Source: Sclerodactyla briareus (taxonomy: Eukaryota > Echinodermata > Holothuroidea > Dendrochirotida > Sclerodactylidae). Taken from it: a DNA stretch of 64,000 nucleotides. The notes under the pieces were generated by a model. It was not told the DNA's origin. It did no database searches and saw only the letters and a list, made by a program, of their open reading frames with translations. Every line of letters begins with the position of its first letter. Positions within the stretch are counted from its first letter, which is position 1. This document shows, one piece after another, positions 36,636 to 49,900 of this stretch. The DNA is taken from the NCBI GenBank assembly GCA_026419785.1, contig JAODTK010004442.1, forward strand, positions 1 through 64,000, read 5' to 3'. The position numbers were made by a program, and so were the translations under genes.

Positions 36636-38754
36636 CAGTGTTATGTAGGGCCTAGAGACCGAAGGACCGGTCTCAAGGACCGGTCTTGAGACCAGTTTTT
36701 GCTGTCTCTCGATCTCCGGTCTCGACACCCTGTGGCTCGGTCTCGAACCTTCTAAGTCGCGGGAAAATTCGCTGGTTTGCTTCACGAGACCAGCAAAAGT
36801 ATTGGTGTCGTATTTTCTTCAGAAGAATTTCTAGCTCGCGAAAAATCATCCTGCATTTTATGTGTTGAGCTTTGATATGAGTTGATATGAATAGCAAAGT
36901 GGAGTGGCGTTCTTTTAATTGTTTGGTCAATGTGGGAAACTGCCCAGGGACCAGTATTGTGCTAGCTTTCAAAACAACTTATTGGCCGTCACTCACAGTA
37001 GTCACAGTACGTAGGCCAGGAGTCAGAAGCCTGGTATGGTAAACTGGTTGTGCTTCACTCTAGTCTACTTAGAAATGCCGTATTGGTACAGGGATATATT
37101 GGGCATTAGCAATCAAATTGCCTTTCTGACATACCGTAAAAATGTTTAGGTGTCTGTTTTCAAACCTGAATAGTGTCCTGTAGCTTCCACGATTTTCAAA
37201 CCCGTATTGTTAGGCCTATTCAAATAACTTTTTATCCAACCCAATATATCGAACCTTAACCATGATAAAAATGAATGAATAAAAAGAACCCAGGGCCTAT
37301 ATAAACATGGGAACCCCCTAACGTATGTTACCCAATACAAAACTCTCCAGCGCAGCAGGAGAGAAGAGAGGAGGGATGAAAGATTCAGGGATTTCAGTTA
37401 TAATTTCTGGGGAGGAGGAGAGAGTAGTTAATTGTAATGTAATTACTGGTAATTAAATTATGTTAGTAACGAATACCTAAACGACTATCAATTATCAATG
37501 TGATGAACTGTGAACATGATTTTGTGTCGATTTCCAGATGGGTTAGACCTTTCTGACATTGGTACAGTTCGCCAAAAGGTGATATGACATTGGATGCACA
37601 GTCCCTGAATGAGGAATTGTCCCAGTACACTCATTTACATGTACCTTGAATGCTTTATTGGCTACTTTGTAATGAAGAGCTATGCTATGTCCACTCAATG
37701 AAGTATTTTTAAGAAAGTTATAGCAATTCGCGGCCTACGAAGTACAGTACAGTACTAGTACTAGGCATAGCCCCAGTGGTGCATTGTTGTCCAGGGGTTA
37801 TTTGCTAGCTGTTGATTAGTTGAAAAATGACACATTGGTATATTGAAATTGCGTTCATCCGATCATAGACAAAAAGCTGCTGGGAATGCATTGAAGGGGT
37901 AAGTTATTGGTATGATTTTGGAAGGTAGGGAGGGGGCTATGGATGGAGACACAATAGACCCCACTGGCTCATAAGGAAGTGGGTGTCCAGGGGTGGGGGA
38001 GCGGTACGATATAAGAAGCTATTTGGATTACAGAGACTGAGAGCGAAGTGACGATAATTTACTGGTGGGATGTAGACGTTGTATTGTGCATGGGCTTGCA
38101 TGAAGGGGATGCAGAGAAGATTGTTCCCAGGCCAAGAGAAGAGGTGCCAGTGAAGAGAGGTGAGGGGGAGGGAGCTATCAAGGCAGTCGCAGTATGGCAA
38201 GTGTGACTGTGTATCGGTACCATATTCAGTAGTGTTGATTGACATAGAGGTCAGTCTGCACTCTGCATCTGGCAGGGTCTTCACAATCTGATGTTTACAT
38301 TTCACTTTAAATGTGATGAGGGTGTGTATTTTGGTTCTTGGCTTCACGTAAATTGGCGAACTGCGGGAGAGGGGCGACGGAATGGGCGTGCTGCTTCATG
38401 GCACACCCCCTTGCTTTGTCTCATTGTTTAGACTTATTCACCTCGTCGACTGTGCGGAATGATCGGGGAAAAGAATTTGACTTTGTTTGCAGATCGTAGC
38501 AAAATCAATGTATCAATGAGCTATCATATCTATCATATTGTCTATCATAAAAAAACAGAGCATATGGGTGTAATTAGGCCTACAATACAGTTTCGGCCTT
38601 CGAGATGTTGCCCTGATACACTGACTATATACATTCGGTCTCGATCTCGGTCACGGACCTTGCTGGTCTCGGTTCCTTCGAAGTTGTTGCTCTGGTCTCG
38701 GACTGAACTCTGTCTGAGGTCTCGGATTGTGCCGGTTCTCGGACTACAACACTG
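36636..38754. mobile_element. hAT-type element, 2.1 kb, perfect target duplication
   Basis: The ends are CAGTGTTATGTAG and, inverted, CTACAACACTG (CAGTGTTGTAG when read inward), a typical hAT terminus. The perfect 8-mer GCAGTTAT flanks it at 36,628-36,635 and 38,755-38,762. Subterminal regions on both sides are packed with GGTCTCG/CGAGACC words (36,656-36,745 and 38,637-38,745), resembling hAT transposase-binding repeats. The interior includes a 136-codon minus-strand frame (37,937-38,347) that I do not recognise as a transposase, so the element is probably non-autonomous or nested with other repeats. Confidence 0.85.
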
Positions 38755-39039
38755 GCAGTTATGCATGGTGCAAGTGTACCATTATAGTCCGCATTACTCA
38801 CGATAAATAGTCAGTGTTCATATTTCTCCCAAAAAGTGCATTAAAAAATGGCTTGGTTTAAAAAAAGGAAAAAATGCGATGCAATATTGCAGAAGTGCTC
38901 TACAAAAAAAATATTGCATAGCAATTGTTGCTATACATTTTGTTAGGATCAGTACGAACACTGGTGGGTACCATTTTTCAGATTTTGTGGTGGAAGATGC
39001 AGCAGAGTGGTATCACTAGTATATAAGGAAACAAAAAAA

Positions 39040-39345
39040 CAAACATGCTTTGCAGCGAACATTCCAGGTTTGAATTCCGGCAGTCACCCAACATTTTTTT
39101 CGGTGGCTGTACTTGCAGTCCTGATTGGTATTTGCGATAAGTCTCACCAGTAGGCTGTGAGCAGTTGAGTGAATTGCGCCCTCCAGGTTCGAGGAAGGGG
39201 TCAGGTCATGGAGTTCACTAGTCTGGGAGAGAAGGCGATTATCCCCGGTGATTCATCTGTTTGGCCCACAGTGAAGAAAGGTCAGAGTAACTTGATGAGC
39301 TTTACTTGGTTGTCTGAATCTGTGGAATTCAAATCAAATCAAGTT
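39040..39345 (+). mobile_element. SINE-like repeat, copy 2
   Basis: Begins with an ATTCCAGGTTTGAATTCC block (B-box-like), then CAGTCACCCAACA, a GGCTGTACTTGCAGT stretch and a GGAGTTCACTAG block, and ends TTACTTGGTTGTCTGA followed by GGAATTCAAATC. Collinear with copies at 14,480 and 62,610. Confidence 0.7.
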
Positions 39346-39389
39346 TGTGCCATCTCTGCAAGAAGAACCCAAACCTTGGGGTTAGAGAC

Positions 39390-39450
39390 ATGGGGAATCA
39401 AACCCACAACCTCTAATCTATAGACCTTGATTGACGCTCTCGAGAGACCC
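39390..39450 (-). repeat. Degenerate tRNA-like SINE head
   Basis: On the minus strand a B-box-like GGGTTTGATTCCCC follows an A-box-poor stretch. It lies just after the SINE-like copy at 39,040-39,345. Weak evidence. Confidence 0.3.
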
Positions 39451-40067
39451 ATGAATGAAGAATATCCCATTAAGAATGTCTTGGGACTTCCAGGATACAG
39501 TATGATGCTGCACCCATGGTTAACTGACACTATCTGTTGGACGATCAAGGTTGCAATAGATACATACATTTTTTTAAAGAAAAAAAGCAAAGATGATGTT
39601 TACAGTAAATAGCTAGAATTACATTCCAAGATTGGAAAAGAAATACGTACTGTTCATTGATTCATGTGAATAACATGGTGGTGATATTAGTTATACGTTT
39701 ATTTCCCTGTATTGTGCGAAGTTGCTGGAGGGCGTTAATCCCTATAAGGCCATGGGTCCTGGTAATATCCACCCTTGGTTCCTGAGGTGATCTTCCACTG
39801 ATCTGGATCCCTCTCTAGCAAAGTGAACCAGTTGTTCAGCTACGGAATCATCCAATATGTCCGCTAGGAGCTTGCCAGTCAAGTTAGCTAATAGACCAAT
39901 CTCATCATGTAACCTGTGGTCCAAATCATTATGGTCACCTAGTATATGGAATCAAGCTGTTCTGTCCCGATGTCCAGTCATGATATTATTCAATATATCC
40001 TGGAGCAGAGAGAAACTGTATGCTCCGCATGGGCAACTGGGTCTGTATCACTGTACAAGTGTCAGTG
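39451..40067. other. Region without recognisable gene upstream of CUL2
   Basis: Minus-strand frame 39,742-39,924 and overlapping plus-strand frames are not recognised. No first non-coding CUL2 exon or core promoter could be identified here. Confidence 0.4.
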
Positions 40068-40180
40068 TTGTGGCCTCGGCCCGGCCTCGTTTTGGCTCGA
40101 GGCCGCCATACGTGCAGTGTACAAACTCAAGAAATGTGTCGGGCCTCGGCCTCGGCTTGGCCGGCCTCGACTACATCCCT
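40068..40180 (+). repeat. GGCCTCG-rich dispersed repeat
   Basis: Several GGCCTCG/CGAGGCC words, ending in GGCCTCGACTACATCCCTG. The block GGCCTCGACTACATCCCTG also occurs at 12,834-12,854 in the tandem duplication, so the two loci share a repeat family. Confidence 0.6.
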
Positions 40181-40738
40181 GACAAGTGTACATGTAACAT
40201 AGGGTCCCTCTGATAAAAACATGCCCAAAACAAATTCCAAGCCTCTGTTAAGTACTAGAAGATAGAGGGCATTGGATGCAGCCAGTTATTCTGGATGATC
40301 CCTCCTCATTCATTGCCCTGAATGCACCTATGAAAAACCAATTTCATTTCACCCCTTTTAGTGGATCTTGACTATGATAAGACCTCTGGTCGACCGTGCA
40401 GTGCGAGATTGGTATGGCCTACTGATGATATTATTTGTAAGCTGCCAGCATACTGGTCCAGTTGGGTCATGTGCAAAACTGGGATGTGAGAAATCAGCAA
40501 TGTGCACAACTTGGACTAGGAGTTCGATAAAAATTAGAAGATAACAAGGAAAAAGCAGGTATAAGGGATAAGGCAAACGGCAATGCCTCCATGACAGTAC
40601 TAAAATGTCTGGGTGGAGGTTGTCACACTCAGATTGCAAATTGCCCATTCCCTGTTAGTTCCTGTTCCAATCCTTGAAGTCAGTGTTGTCAGATACTGTC
40701 ATGTACTAACGTATCACTTTCGATGTATCCATTCTACA

Positions 40739-40971
40739 GAACTCATCGAAATCTGCAAGCCTCCACCATCTATAAATTATCCCAACTCTGGTGGACGGAA
40801 GAGGGGTGCAGCACTTTAATCGCTGTCACGACAGCAGTCGCGACCTGGCCAGATGTCACTGAAGCCCAAGGAGTTAGATTTTGACAAGACCTGGGCGGAG
40901 CTACAGGGGACAGTCGACAATGTGATCAAGCTACAGGACGTGAAGAGACCAGTCTGGAATGACTGTTTCCT
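40739..40971 (+). CDS. CUL2: CUL2 exon 1: 5' leader and start codon
   Basis: The acceptor TTCTACAG ends at 40,738, so this is probably the second transcript exon, with a leader of about 114 nt. The ATG is at 40,853-40,855, opening MSLKPKELDFDKTWAELQ, then IKLQDVKRPVWNDCF, matching the vertebrate CUL2 N-terminus that begins the first cullin repeat and contributes to Elongin C binding. The donor is GTATCC at 40,972, weaker than those of the other exons; it completes a codon with exon 2. Confidence 0.92.
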
Positions 40972-43900
40972 GTATCCTTGTAAAATAAGGAATGATTCAT
41001 GCTAACCTGGCCTCAGTTCTTTTGGTACTTGCTACTCATTAGAATACTTCAGGTGACTTTCAGCCAATATATATGTTTGTGACAATAATATCTATGCATC
41101 ATATCTTATGATGAGGTGGGGGAAACATGGGAACCTGAAATGTTTGGAAAATCCTCTATCAACCGGTTAACATAAACTGGAACCCAAATGGAAACTTACA
41201 CAATTGTGCAATAGATTAAAAACGAAGAAATTCATGATTTTTGGGTGAAAACAAAATATTTTACCTCCTTTCAATAGGGTAAAATGGTGGCTCCCTGACC
41301 TTACATGGTTTATGGTGAGGGTTATTGACACTGTGCCATCATACATTCATAAATTTCGAATGATTGCTGCAAATAAAAAGATGTTCGCTCCCACCTGGTT
41401 AAGCATTTGGGAATCCCTCTTCACTGCCCGGCGGACAATCCTGTCTCCAAGTTCTGTTGGAATGAAACCTGGTAGGTTGGGGCTGCCTGTCTGCCTTCCA
41501 AGACTACCACCTTATGGGTACCTCAGGGAGTTAGGGTGCTTGGTATGTGGGTTCTCCACAACTAGTGCTTGGACCCTGTAGGCAGTTGTTTTGGGTCAGG
41601 TCAAAGGTCATATGTTGTGAGCAGACAACAAGGCAGTCAAGGGATCACTAGCCTTTTGGCTTTTTGATTTTAGTAAAAAACTGGCAAAAGAGATTTTTGC
41701 AGCAGCCTGTCATTCATGTATACTTATCTTCAAAGGACAACTGCAGGCTTGAATACAACAGGAGTTTTAACGTGGAAAATGGGAAACTCGATCTATATGT
41801 CCAAACCCCTTTTCAATATGATGTTCCTATGTGGAGTTATTGGCCTTCAAAGTTTGGTCCATTATGTAGAGGAATTAGGGAGAATTTCAATTGCGCAATT
41901 GTGTATGACGTCACACTTGGACAACAAGTTATGGCATGTGTTCCATTGTTTCATTTTGTTGAATATGTCAAATTTATCAGATAGTTCTGTGATTATTACT
42001 GCATGATGAGATGCTTTCCGATCTTGCGCATACACATGCACAAACTTCAAAGGTCCGTAACTCGGTAATGAGAGTCATACAAACTTCGGGTTTCGACTGA
42101 CGCATTCAGCGTCTTTATAATTCATCCAGCAGTTGTCCTTTAACACCATGTCTCAGTGATGTATATTTCATCTGCGTTGCAATTCCGGACAACTACAGCG
42201 ATCGCCTGTACGATGAGACCAAGGCCTTCCTGGAGAGCCACGTCAAGAACCTCCATCAGGTAGGGCACTCAATGCAGTGGTGATACCGAGGGGGGGGGGG
42301 TGTTTTGAGGGTGCAAGTTCCAACCCCCCTACCTCCCGCCACAGCCCCAGTGACATATTATTTTACTGTTTGGTAAATTCTTCCTTTGATATTGTACTAT
42401 TTTACATGTTTAAGCCCATTATATTGCATTTACATCCCACACTACACAGTGTTACTTTGTAAATGTCTATCCTCATCCAGGGTGATGGAACGAGAGTATA
42501 AGACTGAACCATTTGATGCAGTCGGAATAAGCTTTGATTGCCACCTTTCACCTTCATATACATTCAAATCATTTGTAACTTCACAACATCAATTGAGTGG
42601 AGTAGTAGGAGCTCAAGATTCATCCCGTTTATGAAGGACCATTTGAAGTTGGGATAGTTGGATTATTCGCTGTCGGTTCTTGTGAAACCCTGTCTAGAAA
42701 TTGAATGTCCTTCCCGCTGTCAAACACAGTGCTACAGGGTTCCTGTTATCCCGGGGTTGAGGATATTAGAATGATCTATTTTGCATAAGTTATGGAATTT
42801 TTGATGAGTTGATAAATAGCTACCATGAATATTTCTGTATCTGCAGAATGTCATCCAGAATGAGGAGACGTTACTACAGTGCTACGAGAAGGACTGGGCC
42901 AGATACAGCCGTGGGGCCACCTACATGGACTGCTTGTACAGGTAGGTGGTGGGTCCAATGTGGGGCCTACCTTCTGAAAAGTTTTCATGTGCAAAATGAA
43001 AATTTAGGTATAGGTGATATTTTCCTCTTTAGAGGCCCCAGTCACCCTATAGCGATTGATTTCATCAAATAAAAATGCAGGTCTGGACAGGTTTTGAAAT
43101 TCAGTGAAAAAGCTGTGAGTCATGGAAGAGTCGTGGAAGTTTTCAGGAAGTGATTCTGTCACTTTCTCACATCCATTATCTGTTGTTGATTTGGCTCTTT
43201 TTTTGGATGTTCAGTTGAGAATTCTGTGTGAGATCAGAATTTCATGAAAATATTCAATTGTCATGAAAAAGTCATGGCAATTGATTGTCCAGAATCTGCA
43301 GGAACCCTGCTATAGTGATGAAAATACGTGGTAACTGTGGCTCAGGGCATCTCGGAACTGAATGAGCTCTGATGTTGTGTATTATCTATCTATCCATCCA
43401 TCCATCCATCCATCAGCCGTTCCTTGGGGGTTCAGGAATTTTTGGTCTGAGGTCCCACTTGGCCCGTGGGCCCATTTTATGAAATTTCACACAATGGTAC
43501 TTGAAATGCATCTCCTCCCACAAGATTCAATTGATGTTCTTCAAAGTTACATGTAACGGTTTTTTGATAGAGGGCCATGGGGGGGGGGGGGGGTGTTTGG
43601 GAATTATGTTCTCAAGGCCCAGTTCGGGCCCAAGGGCCCATCATGTGGAATTACGCAAAATGCTTTTCCTCCTACAAATTTTGTTGCAGTGCTGACATTG
43701 GTCATAATGATTGTCTAATTTAGGCACCCGGATTTTGCGCGATTTTGAACGGCAAAATGCGCTCTCCCTTTTCCCAAAATGTGCGATATTGCCAAAAAAG
43801 GCAAAATGCGCGATCGGTTTGCGATTCGGAATTCAAAGTACATTATTTAACACTCAAACACATGACAAACGCATGCTTGCTTGGAGAAAGGAAGAATCGC

Positions 43901-46900
43901 AATTAGTGCTCTGCCAAAATTTGTGAAAAATGTAATTTCATCTCTAAGTAACAACAGACAATCTGGAAGTTGCATTTAAAAAACAATAGATTTCAAAAGA
44001 CTTTTTAAGGTCACGTAACTTCTGACGATATTTGAAAATATCTTGAAATTGGAAATATGAAAAAAATGAACTTGACTTACTCCGCCAACTACACGATCAC
44101 AAATTTTACCAAACAGCGATGCAGCTGATGCATACAGCAAATAACATAACGAGGAACACACATGCCCATGCTTTATCGATCAGGGACCGCCGATTGATAA
44201 TTATTAGCGATATGCCAAAACACAAGTCACGTACCACCGCAGGCTAGGCCAGCTCTGTGATCCGATCCACGTCACTAAAATTAGGCATTCTGGCTAATCA
44301 GAGCACTCTTGTCTGAGCGGGGTGATTAAACTGACCAATGGAAACATTGCCGCACCGGAGATCACCAATGTATTTTTAGTGCACTGTATACGGAAAGTTT
44401 CAGGTGTAACTACAGTGGTTGGAATTCAACAGGGTAACACGCAACTTTCAGACATGTCTCCGTGCACGCAATACAACATTACAGAGAACAATATTAATAG
44501 TCCTCACTACAGTGTCGATTCACCTGTGATCGTTCCCGCTCACGTAATCCCGCGAGCCGGTGAGTCTGTGCAGGAATGTTAACGGTGCATAATTGTAGCA
44601 CAAAATTATCGAAAGTGACAACGATCTGTTGATATGGTTCATGCAGTGTGTTGCATTGAGCCGGGACGTAGGTCAAGCGGATTATGCGTTCGCTTACGAA
44701 ACTTTTAAAACTGACATTTGAAAACTTTGAAAACTGTTTGAACTGCAACTACCCAGGGGAAGGGGAGTAATGAAGACTACCTAGGCCTGCGCCGTGTTAT
44801 TTTAGGTACTTAGCACCAGCAATTCTTGGTAATTTGGATTAATACTGGGTTGTTTGTTTTCAGGGAATTCTTTTAAATGAAAAAAATCTTGGTATTCACG
44901 AAACACCATAAATGCACGATGGATTGTAGAATGTGCGATTTTTTGCGCGATTTGCGCGATCACGCAAAATCCCGGTGCCTAGTCTAATAGCTGTACCTCA
45001 GGGTGCCAGGGATTTAGGACCCAGGCTCAGTGTCACTGTGGGCCCTGCAGCCCATTATGTGGAATATTTATTGACTTGCTTTGGGCCATATGAAGGGGCC
45101 ATTGTTTCAAACTTGCCACCTTGGCCTCATGATCTTGAACATTTATCACATAATCGTACATTTGTCTTGATATATTTGTGCGGTTGAGCTACAGCACCAT
45201 TGGTGCTCTTGTTTATCGTTAAATCATTCATGAGTGACTGGTGCTATTGGGTTTGTGTGAGAGCGATCATTTTTATCCTTATCATTACAGCATGACCAAG
45301 CCTCTACGCAGACTACTTTGGAAAATTGTTGAATATTCTTGGTTGGTGGGCCAGGTGTATGAAAGTAGTGGGCCAGTGGTAACTGCAGGCAAAAATGTGG
45401 AAGCCATCCTGCACTCCCATTGGAATTGACATTGTTTATTTGATGTCTGATGGAATTATTGTATAGTATTGTCTCATAATGCAAGTCCAAAGCAACCCGT
45501 TGAAATTGTAATGCTACCTTCATTATTTGCCTAGGTGGTTCTATTGCCAAAACGAAAGTAACATCCATTCTTGTGTACTGCCTTATACAGGAAGTCAAGT
45601 CTCGGAACACATTGATATTTTTTCTGATTCTAATGCATTTGTTTTCCAAAATTTAGTCTCAAAGTCTTGAATCCGCATATCATCGATCTATCGGTGTTGG
45701 AACGGGTCCAGCCAATCCGAGTCCAAGACTGAGTCCTCAACATCCGAGTTCTTGTGTCCGAGTCCCTATCACAACTTGGCATTTTGGCAGAAATGAATGG
45801 TATTAGGTCCAAAACAGCAAGTTGTTGCAATAAGTTGTTGCATCACCCCCAACAGAAAGGGGGTATTGTAATATTGCATAATCATCCAAATGTAAAATTG
45901 TAATAAATCTCACACGTCATACATGTCTTAGAGTCTGAGTCATCAGCGGGTAGTAAATAACAATACCCATGTAAATGCAAATTCCAATGCACCAGTGCCA
46001 AAACTAATGGAATGAATGCCCTAAATAACCCATATAACTCTACCTGATCTCCCCATCTCCCACTCCTGTGGACCGTAATATTTTTCCAGTGAACAGTTAT
46101 CACTTTGTGAAGTATTTGTTCATTGCATACATATCGGGAACATCACCATTTCCACAGTCTTTCCAAACAGACCATCACAGGTAGTTTCAGGAGGATGCCA
46201 CCTGCTGACAGCTGTTTCAACATTTGGCTAACTTTGACAAATTGAAATAGGTGAATTTTGATGACCTTGATGAACAAAGCAGAAGAAGTACATGGCATTG
46301 ATGATTATCAATGTCAGAATTTTTTTTTTCCTACTCTTTGGGATTTTGCCATGGATTATGTGTGCAGTCTGAACTCAAGTCAAGTTCCCGAGTCCGAACA
46401 TAATGTTAACCTATTGTGTAATGTGTGTGTATGTAAATCACTATCATTAGGTCTATGGTGTGTGTATATCGCTACCATTAGGCCTAATATTAGCCTATTG
46501 TGTATTAAATGTGTGTTTCTGCAAGCACCCAGTGTGCTCAAAGTTCAGTGGGAGTGCAGAACATGACATGTCTTTATGACACAGAGGGAAGAAACATACC
46601 TGCTCAATGCTAAGTCACAGCAAGATGTACTTGTTCCAATTTCTGTTACATGAGCATGGTGAACCTGTATTGAATGTGGATGCACACAACTTTCAAGAGT
46701 ACATAGCTGCGCGCATTCATTGACTTCAAAGGAAAAATAATAACCTGCACATTTCACTCATGGAGGAATGAAAAACCCAGCAATAACTGTGTAAACTCAA
46801 GGCCACATTCATTTGGTTCCCCTTTGACGTCATTAGACTCAAAGAGCTGTTGTAGATAACACAAAAGCAAAAAGGAGTTGGGAACTCCAAATTTATTATC

Positions 46901-49900
46901 TAGGGTTATCAAACTTGTTCTCTCTGAAAATCTGAAAAATGTAAGTTTTCATCTCCACTTACCACTTTTTAAGGAGCAATGCAGTGGTACATATATGTAC
47001 CTACCTCCATGCCTCATAGCCCTAATGGGGCATTTCATATTCATGTGGGCTTCAGTGGAGATAAGGTTTTCGAGAAAACCCCACTCGAGCACCTCAACTG
47101 GCTGAGGTAAGTTTTGATTAGGCATAAATCGCAGTGGAGATTTTTGTGATGTGGAGAGGGTTCCCTCACTTTGCAGATTCCTCGGGTCACTCACAGCACA
47201 CAACCTCCAAGAGTATATATGAGGCATTTCATATTTCATGTGGGCTCCAGTGGTGGTAAGCTTTTGAGAGAACCTCATTTAAGCACCTCAACTGGCTTAT
47301 ATAAGTTTTTGACTAGTATATATAAATCGCAGGAGAGATTTTTGTGATGTGGAGAGGGTTCCCTCACTTTGCAGATTCCTTGGGTCACTCATATTACCTC
47401 TTTTGATTTGTGTTTTTGGCCGGCAGATATTTGAATGAACACCTGAGGAAACTCAGTGAAGCAGACAGGAGCTTTGGTTGCATTCCCTTCGAACTACTGG
47501 ATGAACAGAGGATGGACATTGGGGAGGTGAGCAACGAAAACCCTCTTACATCCTGGGGGTAACTGACGGGGACAGACTTCCCCCTACCCTAGAATATTTT
47601 AGATTGAAAATTTGGGAACAAATAACAAGAGTTCAGGCCATTTTTTTTCCCACAAGTTTATATCCTGGAAAGAACAAAATTAGATGGCTTCGGTTTGACA
47701 GTGCCAGAAGCAAAACTGACAAGAATAGGAGGTAAAGGAGAGGATCAATGAGGCAAAATGTTTGGAGAACAAGAAGGTACTCCCCAGCTATAGGTGTTTT
47801 CTGTGAAGAGATGAGGAAGGCAAATGTTGCAGAAATAAGGAAGCTAAGATATTCCAATAGTGCTGGCCAGGAAGGAAACAGAAGTGGAGTGGGAGAGAAC
47901 TAAGTGGGAAAATGATGGAGGCACGCTTAAGATGGTCAGATGGTACATACTGCGATGATTACTACATTCGTGCTAGTGAGAGTGCACTGCGCAAATTTAA
48001 ACACAAAAGCATACACATGCATTAATTGAACAATTGATTTGCAGAACTAGTGCTTGTGTAAAATTGAACCATTGTTGAGGGCACATGTACCAACATTATT
48101 AATCGGAGTATGAATGCATCTACCAAACACAAGTATTAAGGCCCTCATTAAATGGAATCAGGAAGAGGCTTTCTTGTCACCAAAGACAACAAAATTACAA
48201 GTAACTTTTGCCCATGACTTTCAGTCTGATTTCTACTATGCTTCAATTGGGACACATAGGAAAGGTAGACATGTAAACTTCTGTTAATTAGGTAATAAGC
48301 TCCTATTGGAATGAATTTGATATGTTGAGAAGCTGGTATAGAGGCTAAGAGACAGGGAAAGAAAGATGGGTTGGCCCCCCAAAAAAGACTAGTTGACTGA
48401 TACTGTGAGTAAAAATGTTGGCACTGGAAAAGATGGATACTGAGAGTGATTCACACCAAGGACAACTTCTACTAGAAAGTTGAACTGAACTCAGATAGCA
48501 TGGCCAGTGTGCTGGCCTGGTGGTCTGCTGATCTCAGTTTTCCTGAAGTGTACCTTCAGTCTATGAATTTTATCAGAAATGGCACCATCCCCATTCAGGG
48601 ATATGACTGACTCTACATGCAAAAACAAAAAACTGAGAACCGTGGTACACTGTTGCCATGGTAGTTTGATCATCTCGATCAGAGGCTGCATGCCTCATCA
48701 ATATCGATGTACATGGAGTGGTGCACTCAGTTTCTAGAATGTCACTCCCGCAAAACTAGCAGCTTCTGATTTCTTTCCTTCCATTCCTTCTTTTCCTTTT
48801 CACATGAAGTTGGCGCTGGACATATGGAAAAAGTACATGATAAAGCCAATGAAGAAACAACTGCAACGTCTCCTCCTCCAAGAGATAGAAAAGTAAGTTC
48901 CATAGGTTTCTCTGCTCTGTCGGATGAATCGATGTGGAAATGCAATCATGCAAAGTGTTCCGGCCATTTCGTATATACAAGGATCTAAAAGATATTAGGA
49001 CCGCTTCATTTTTTCTGCAGTGACTGAATGCATTCCCGTTTTCCCGTGTCACAAGTAACACAAGATACATTCTTGTCAGGTTTCTGTAGAACCTGAAATT
49101 ACTCCACACACATTCCTAGTGGGTTAGGGTGTAGTTCTGAGTAGTTTCATTGCAGTAGATATCTAGCATGCTTCAGGACATAAACTTTAGACTTCCTGCT
49201 GCAAGGATCTTCCATGAATCGTCTTTTGGGCGTTGTGGAAAATTTTGTGTGAATTTATACCAGGAGCTACAGCTTGTGAGCATGACAAGTCGGTCTTTCC
49301 GCTTGGTTGAATACAGGCATCTGTCGCACCCGTTTAAATGGTGAGCGCCAGATGAGACTGCTTGCTCTGCGGAGTTGAGTTACTGTTAGAGGCGTCGGGC
49401 ATACAATCTTTAATATGACACTCCGCTCGGTCTCTTAGATGCCCTAAAATCCCTAGAAAATGACCCACTAGCAGGGCATATCTTTCTATTATTTTCTACA
49501 TGATCCGAGTGAATGACACCCTTCAACCATCAGCTTTGTGACTGACTATTTGAGAAAGTGATGCACTCTTATTAACTGACCATGACCATTGTATGAGTAT
49601 TGTGGTATGTCATGCATTCGTCAAGTGCATAGAAGGAGCTCTGTATGGGTCAGAAGAGCTGATGGACAATTCAGATTACAAATTCCTGGCTCAAAATCGT
49701 GCTGAGATTCAATCAGCTTTTTGGGTGTGTCTTTGGGCAAGACTCTCCATCTCCATTGCTCCACCCATCTGAGCCAAAAAACACCAGCTTGTTTTTGGCT
49801 CTATTGTCTTGCAATTCTAGTGAGGCTTGAAAGCTCACTGTTGGGCTGGACAGGAGCGATTGTATTCCTTTTTGACTACCTCACTTCACTGCATCCTCAT

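Noticed and set aside
37937..38347. 136-codon minus-strand frame as a hAT transposase
   Set aside because: No hAT dimerisation-domain or BED-finger motif is visible; it looks like non-coding repeat sequence.
40853..40971. CUL5 or CUL1 instead of CUL2
   Set aside because: The MSLKPK start, YMDCLYRYLN junction, QRMVAD segment and EFALPLELERSVQ spacing fit CUL2 and not the other cullins.
48742..49109. Minus-strand frames over CUL2 exon 5
   Set aside because: They are antisense shadows of a confirmed CUL2 exon and its flanks.
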